From: Apostichopus japonicus
Lineage: Eukaryota > Echinodermata > Holothuroidea > Aspidochirotida > Stichopodidae
Reading direction: 5' to 3'
Assembly (NCBI RefSeq): GCF_037975245.1
Contig: NC_092577.1
Location: 28,824,398 to 28,888,397, forward strand
DNA length: 64,000 bases
A model generated the notes under the pieces. That model made no database searches. It had not been told where the DNA came from and saw only the letters and a list, made by a program, of their open reading frames with translations. Positions 61,401 through 64,000 of this stretch are shown in pieces. The translations under genes were made by a program, and so were the position numbers. Positions within the stretch are counted from its first letter, which is position 1, and each line of letters starts with the position of its first letter.

Positions 61401-62485
61401 GAGATAAGTTTCAGTTCCAGCAATTCAGCAGTCTTTAGGGAGTCGTTTTGGTAACTTTCTATGAAATCAATTTTCAATCAACATTTTCTTCTCGTTATGC
61501 CAGGGAAGTCAATACTGGGCCACGACTGGAACCACACTCGATAGCGGGTACCCTAAACAGATTTCTGCTCATTGGCCGGGATTACCAAATGATATTGATG
61601 CTGCCGTTGTTTGGGGAGGGAATGGCAAAGGATTCTTCTTCAAAGGTTGACTTCTCTTGTATTCTTGATCAATTTCTATATCAAGGTTAAATTACTTGTA
61701 TGATATGTACACTAGTTACGCAAACATTCAAAAAGGATGAGTTTTTAAAGATAAATCAACAACAAAATTATCACAGCCTTGGTAAAGCTTTTGAAGAGCA
61801 TATATAGGCTCTGATGAAATAATAGATCACCATTGGGATCCACTTCCTCGAGTAGTTGAAGGTTTAGACAGTCAAAACGAGGTATATTCCATGATAATTA
61901 TCTCCTGGTAGGAATTACAAAATATCGAGATGGGAGTTTTCAGCTGACAGTTTGGTACCTATTTCTCTTCAATATATATTAGTCTCACATTGCCTGCCAC
62001 CGAATCTGATAACCTTAAAGAAACCAATTGACCTTTCTGGGGATGATTTAATATATTATTTAATAACAATTAAGACTCCCGATTCGTAAACTGTATAGTG
62101 CAGGATGATTGCATACTCACACAGACGACGTAAACTGTGTTTAACACTAATTGAGTTAAATACGTAAGATCTCCATATATTTCATTGCGTTGCAGGAACA
62201 CAGTATTGGCGATACAATCCTATCAGCGACAGTACAGAAAGAGGTAACATAGATACCAATACTTATTGGCCGGGGTACAATCAAGGTACTGTAGATGCTG
62301 CCTTTCAGTGGAGTAATGGTCGCACGTACCTCTTCAAGGGTGAACAGTACTGGCGATATAACGATGCTGCAAATAGAATTGACACTGGATTTCCATTGTC
62401 GACTTCAAAGGAATGGTTGGGATGTCCAACCAGCAGAACAACGATTCCGTCAGAAGAGATGTGTCCATCAGGTTTAGGTAAATAA
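43349..62485 (+). CDS. Secreted two-propeller hemopexin-like protein, gene B
   Basis: Seven coding exons (43349-43424, 49221-49432, 50302-50443, 51370-51672, 60205-60422, 61504-61645, 62196-62485) give 460 aa in frame throughout. Layout equals gene A: signal peptide (MIRREIYEVF then hydrophobic LAGVLLSMIS), propeller 1 starting FCMSGQFDAI, Cys linker (VCVPDSCTCSS), propeller 2 starting DGCISGQFDAI, each closed by KEWLGCP. Exon lengths against gene A: 76/79, 212/212, 142/142, 303/306, 218/209, 142/142, 290/290, with identical phases. The mature chain has a single histidine (SAHWPG), so hemopexin-type heme ligation is not supported. Propeller 2 blade 1 is the most diverged part (KLNEPGTAIVCGYPKEITEV, with an extra Cys replacing the one in PKAICEV). 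Intron 4 carries a young LTR retrotransposon in antisense. Head-to-head with gene A, start codons 3.4 kb apart. Confidence 0.9.
44155..45512. mobile_element. Non-autonomous hAT-like DNA transposon, 1.36 kb
   Basis: It starts CAGGGGCGTATCCAGG and ends CCTGGATACGCCCCTG (perfect 16-bp TIR), followed inward by G-rich/C-rich runs. The direct repeat ATCAG flanks it (44150-44154, 45513-45517). It contains the family core CTATCTAAGCGTAGCGCCAC at about 44356. No transposase ORF. This is the best-preserved copy of the family scattered in 6.0-8.2 kb; an inner G-rich block near 45055-45130 may be a second element nested inside. Confidence 0.85.
46107..46120 (+). promoter_or_regulatory. RFX X-box-like site
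   Basis: GTTACCATAGCAAC matches the X-box consensus bound by RFX factors (GTNRCC, short spacer, GYAAC type). A second related word GTTACCATGGAAAT follows two bases later. It lies in intron 1 of gene B. A match of this length can occur by chance. Confidence 0.4.
48175..48890. repeat. Possible DNA-transposon copy beginning TTAAAGGGGAAGTTCA
   Basis: The left edge TTAAAGGGGAAGTTCAGTA, with AGAACATGTTTATTCCAAAC and ATCATTGTAGATTTTACCA, has the look of a high-copy animal repeat. No matching right end was found, so boundaries are approximate. Confidence 0.35.
49221..49432 (+). CDS. Gene B exon 2
   Basis: 212 bp; acceptor TTTTTCTTGCAG, donor AAG|GTAAGT. It encodes the propeller 1 opening CMSGQFDAI to NLDAAIYWTNGKTYFFK. 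Closest to gene A exon 2. Confidence 0.93.
50302..50443 (+). CDS. Gene B exon 3
   Basis: 142 bp; acceptor TATTGTTCAG, donor AAAG|GTATCA. It encodes GSQYWRTTG to NDIDAAVVWGGNSKGFFFK. Confidence 0.93.
51370..51672 (+). CDS. Gene B exon 4
   Basis: 303 bp; acceptor ACTACATTTCAG, donor ATCGG|GTAAAA. It encodes GTEYWRFN to WLGCPTN plus the linker VCVPDSCTCSS. A central run of about 110 bp is identical to exon 7 of this gene. Confidence 0.92.
52793..53875 (-). repeat. 3' LTR
   Basis: 1083 bp, starts TGTTACGATCAAC and ends CCTGTAACA on the plus strand. Differs from the other LTR at about 53331 (A/T), 53560 (A/T) and 53573 (T/C). The 81-residue ORF inside occurs in both LTRs and shows no known domain. 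Confidence 0.96.
53876..53886 (-). promoter_or_regulatory. Polypurine tract of LTR element
   Basis: AAGGGGGAGGG on the minus strand abuts the 3' LTR, the expected place and composition for the plus-strand primer. Confidence 0.85.
54046..58590 (-). CDS. Gag-pol polyprotein of Gmr1-like element
   Basis: 1514 codons. Residues 1-65 form a charged coiled coil; about 75-245 a retrotransposon gag capsid region; 314-327 a CX2CX4HX4C zinc knuckle (CDYCKEPGHTKSKC); about 395-475 an aspartic-protease-like region with RDTCCAQSMI, where the usual DTG/DSG triad reads DTC; 654-694 the integrase HHCC zinc domain; the integrase core with D725, D784 and E820 (D,D-35-E); a GPY-type module with HGPYTVESKVGEVDYIVKT; then RT with MPFGMKNAPATFQRM and YVDD; then RNase H with LAIDASDIGCGGVL and FTDHNPLTF, ending at ADALSRVG. 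The frame is intact. It is preceded in the same frame by a short N-terminal piece (58612-58869) cut off by one TGA. Confidence 0.96.
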   Translation of the reverse strand: MTKLKIEEQERKEKLDLEKILKQQELDARLQMEEKERQDRLQMEERIKLKEIEAKVQMEKDKLEKQGSSSFSDKFDATKNIRLVPKFQETEVDKYFLHFEKIAASLKWPKESWTLLLQSVFIGKAREIYSSLSIEQCHNYDVVKKAVLKAYELVPEAYRQKFRSAKKETNQTHVEFARVQEQMLDRWLSSKNVNNEYKQLRQLVLVEQFKSCIHADIRTHLDERDINNLEDAATMADDYALTHKLSTNNTGGHNKFSQYHKNNYNKPNQNKSSQNQNSTKEGNKQSGPSNQGSKGPSSEKPTKSWDGFKKSVTCDYCKEPGHTKSKCWKLMGKQLALQQQSAPTGCAVAMRSQVSFQAVKQKDVESEKIREDFEPFVLEGSVSLESEKVDPKPIKIMRDTCCAQSMILEGSLPFSEVSATGENVLIQGIGMDIISVPLHKMNLESDLVSGTVIVGVRPELPVKGVSLLLGNDLAGGKVLPQPIVTREPCTEAGNDDESSVVFPACAVTRSMTQKAMLEANSKDKGDDLVPNLDLEGTFMTELDEPGRLLSSGEKSSPKHSQDFKPMLNGDSDTDPLSHNKLVIEQENDPELKDLGQRALTLQEGEEVPVCFYKRNGVLMRKWRPPDAPATDEWQVIHQIVVPKVYHREVISIAHDSPMAGHLGIRKTHDRILNHFWWPTLRKDVSEYCRSCHTCQVVGKPNQKVPAAPLKPIPAFDEPFSRVIVDCVGPLPKTKSGNQYLLTIMCASTRFPEAIPLRNIKAKTIVKALTKFFTLVGLPKSIQSDQGSNFTSGLFQEVMYELGIEQYTSSAYHPESQGALERFHQTLKNMIRTYCFDFEKDWDDGVHLLLFSAREAVQETLGFSPFELVFGRTVRGPLKLLKEKWLNDEIDTNLLDYVSKFKYRLNRANEIARDNLKEAQSKMKRWYDKNAKSRVFSTGDKVLVLFPIPGHPLRARYHGPYTVESKVGEVDYIVKTPDRRKSRQLCHINMLKEYVDRNDDGSVKPVCSVGPSNDSSHDDTPEMEVDQNDNSDDRQHEYPMKLQNSDVLAKLNEKLGHLSENVQCELKQLIHEREDIFPDVPSRTNAADHDVDVGDHEPIKQHPYRVNPLKRAHLNKEIEYMLKNNIIEPSKSEWSSPCILVPKPDGSFRFVTDFRKVNQCSKTDSYPIPRIDYCIDKIGNAKFVSKFDLLKGYWQVPLTDRAKEISAFCTPDALYQYRVMPFGMKNAPATFQRMVNCIVADIEGCEAYVDDLIVYSQTWEQHIGQLRHLFKKLSQAKLTVNLVKSEFCQANVVYLGHVVGQGKVKPIKAKVEAIEKFPTPKTRKELQRFLGMAGYYRKFCQNFSDVASPLTNLLAKNVKYVWSEETENGFNKIKAILISEPVLIAPDFQKQFKLAIDASDIGCGGVLMQVGEDGIDHPISYFSKKFDKHQRNYSTIEKECLALILALEHFDVYLGTTVHPVLVFTDHNPLTFIHRMKNKNQRLVRWSLTLQEYNLDIRHIKGKDNVMADALSRVG
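58612..58869 (-). CDS. N-terminal gag segment, separated by in-frame TGA
   Basis: 85 codons starting MFTMAFVAEDF, with a SAP-like helical stretch (ELKKPDLMALAVYLEIEV, KNTLIDRLVADDLL). It is in the same frame as the polyprotein (start codons 279 bp apart) and ends in TGA just before the coiled coil. Either this copy has one nonsense mutation or the stop is read through. Many gypsy gag proteins open with such an N-terminal domain. Confidence 0.85.
   Translation of the reverse strand: MFTMAFVAEDFVQDVSWEVFDELKKPDLMALAVYLEIEVKHAMRKQVIKNTLIDRLVADDLLDEECLENKVEILDTSDSAVKLKQ
58972..58988 (-). promoter_or_regulatory. Primer-binding site, tRNA-Pro-like
   Basis: Four bases inside the 5' LTR edge the minus strand reads TGGGGGCCTATCCGGGA. 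It matches the complement of a typical animal tRNA-Pro 3' end except for a three-base difference in the middle. The geometry (CCA, C discriminator, 7-bp acceptor, T-stem) fits. Confidence 0.65.
58993..60075 (-). repeat. 5' LTR
   Basis: 1083-bp partner of the 52793 LTR. On the minus strand it holds the element's promoter. It ends 129 bp before gene B exon 5. Confidence 0.96.
60205..60422 (+). CDS. Gene B exon 5
   Basis: 218 bp; acceptor TTATTTTGCAG, donor AAG|GTAACA. It encodes LDGCISGQFDAI to YLDAAVNWNNGKTYFFK. Nine bases longer than its gene A counterpart. It starts only 129 bp after the LTR element ends. Confidence 0.91.
61504..61645 (+). CDS. Gene B exon 6
   Basis: 142 bp; acceptor GTTATGCCAG, donor AAAG|GTTGAC. 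It encodes GSQYWATTG to NDIDAAVVWGGNGKGFFFK. The usual Arg of YWR is Ala here. Confidence 0.92.
62196..62485 (+). CDS. Gene B exon 7 and stop
   Basis: Acceptor ATTGCGTTGCAG; encodes GTQYWRYN to WLGCPTS and a short Cys-bearing tail ending SGLGK, stop TAA at 62483-62485. The stop overlaps an AATAAA (62481-62486). A GTAAAT at 62477 could in principle be a donor, but the 290-bp coding length equal to gene A favours termination here. Confidence 0.88.
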
Positions 62486-64000
62486 AGTGGAAAAAGCATC
62501 ATTAAGAATGTGAAAACTTAAACATACCTGATATGATTATCTGGGTCGTCATCAGAAGGCTCATTTCTAACTGTTCAACCCCCCCCCCCTCCCCCTTCAC
62601 AACCTCTCTCTCTCTCTCACTCCGTTAATTACTTACCATGGACTTACATTAGACAAAACGTATACATTGTGGAATGATCATTTTACAGCAATTCGTGAGT
62701 TTAGTTATCTTACTTAATTATGATGTCGATGAAACACGAACGATATATCAGTTAAAGGGGTTCCACTACCATGATTATAACCTGGCCTGACGAGAGGTTC
62801 AGTCGGGGGGGGGGGGGGGGATACACTCCGAAGTACACAGTCAATTTGGGATACGAGAAAATTATGGGATTAAAGAATAACGTAGTCTCATTCTCTTCCA
62901 AAAGCTGTCTCGGTGACATAAATTCCCCACTGTGCATCACACTTGTCATTAGGCTAATGTGTAGGGAAAAGAATATTATTAACAAAGGACGTCCATGATT
63001 ACAAGGTAGAGTTATTTTGGGCGTTGTTAACCTATTGGTCATATCATTCTTTCATAAGAAATTATAACAATAGAATTTTCGAGTCCCGAATAACATAAAA
63101 TGTGTTTGAGGGATTCACATCCACGGTGTTTCTTGTATGCAAGAGGGTTTATCGTCAAGAGAAATTCATTGCAATTAATAAAAGTAGGAAAGTTACAAAC
63201 AGCTCTTACTCAACGTTTACAGGCTTGTTTGGGCCTTAGTATTAAATATATATGTCTCAAGTCTCTGTTGGTACATATTCAGATATGTAAATGGAACGCG
63301 TTATGCGTCCCACACAATTGGCACATTTTTTATTAGGTACTTTCACGTCACTATTAAAAGTACTCGTACTGCCAGTTTTAATAGTATGAATACTATGTTT
63401 CTAACAGATAGACGTTAAGCACTGTTCATACTAGTATAGTTTCTTCAACGAAATCATGTTGCCTCGCCACCGCCCCCCCCCCCCCCAACCATTCTAGTAC
63501 ATACATAAACAACAAATAGATATGGTACGCGTAGGTCTATTCTATCAATTTTCCAGGAAATATTTAGTTATTCTAATGGCGATCGTCAACATTTACACCG
63601 AGGGCGCTATTATATCGGTCCTCATACGGGTGCTCTTGTTTGTTCACCATGATCTCCAAATATTTTGTATTTCTCAATACATGTGCTAGTTGTGGTAATT
63701 TGTTTGAAAAGATATCGTCTGCAATAATTTCTAGCGAGCTGGTATATACCACTAGTGATCAACTAGAAATTGCAGGTAGCAAATGCAGCTATATTTCGAA
63801 GACTTCCATACAGTGTTTACTGAAGCTCAAACTTAAACTCGCTTTAGCGTACGTGATTGAGAATATGTTCAAAAAGCTGCTGGTTGGTTGACGTGTAAAG
63901 GGGCCGGCCAAACGAACGGTGCGTAACATCCCCCCTTTACAGAAGAAGCAGGGATGTCGATCTTTTCCAGGAGGGTAAAAAAACAGTACCGACACAAGCC
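62486..64000. other. 3' flank of gene B, no further gene
   Basis: Simple stretches: C run and (CT)n at 62579-62620, G run at 62806-62820, C run at about 63472-63487. The remainder is AT-rich with no exon recognised. Any continuation of the locus lies outside the window. Confidence 0.45.

Noticed and set aside
27671-62485. Matrix metalloproteinase interpretation of the hemopexin exons
   Set aside because: No zinc-protease motif (HExxH type) or propeptide cysteine switch in either gene; the signal-peptide exon joins directly in phase to the first blade.

Overview
The window is non-coding-rich animal DNA. Genes are split into short exons with GT/AG splice sites, introns run from 0.3 to 8.5 kb, and the intervening DNA is full of LINE remnants, foldback and hAT-like elements, an LTR retrotransposon and microsatellites. 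Gene content (Gal3ST-type sulfotransferases, secreted hemopexin-propeller proteins) and a Ty3/gypsy element with integrase ahead of reverse transcriptase, a layout known from deuterostomes, point to a marine invertebrate deuterostome, probably an echinoderm. That placement is inference; no marker gene fixes the species.

Layout. 1-5.8 kb: a dead LINE, an AT microsatellite, low-copy repeats and a 27-bp minisatellite. 5.8-13.9 kb (+): a Golgi-type galactose-3-O-sulfotransferase locus with one membrane-anchor exon and two alternative or tandem catalytic exons. 13.9-25.4 kb: repeat-dominated, with a degenerate tandem array, a 1.6-kb pure-purine tract, two foldback MITEs, a 200-bp AT array and a frameshifted Tx1/L1-like LINE. 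27.7-40.0 kb (-) and 43.3-62.5 kb (+): two head-to-head paralogous genes. Each has seven coding exons of matching size and phase, and each encodes a secreted protein (459 and 460 aa) of two complete four-bladed hemopexin propellers. A dead LINE lies in intron 1 of the minus gene. A young, nearly intact LTR retrotransposon (52793-60075) lies antisense in intron 4 of the plus gene.

How the genes relate. The two hemopexin genes look like an inverted duplication of an ancestor that already held two propellers; exons 4 and 7 inside each gene show signs of later sequence homogenisation. The sulfotransferase catalytic exons share splice phase with a single upstream anchor exon, so one locus may make two enzymes by exon choice. 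No functional link between the sulfotransferase and hemopexin loci is visible. All gene models were built by eye from splice sites and reading frame, without transcripts.
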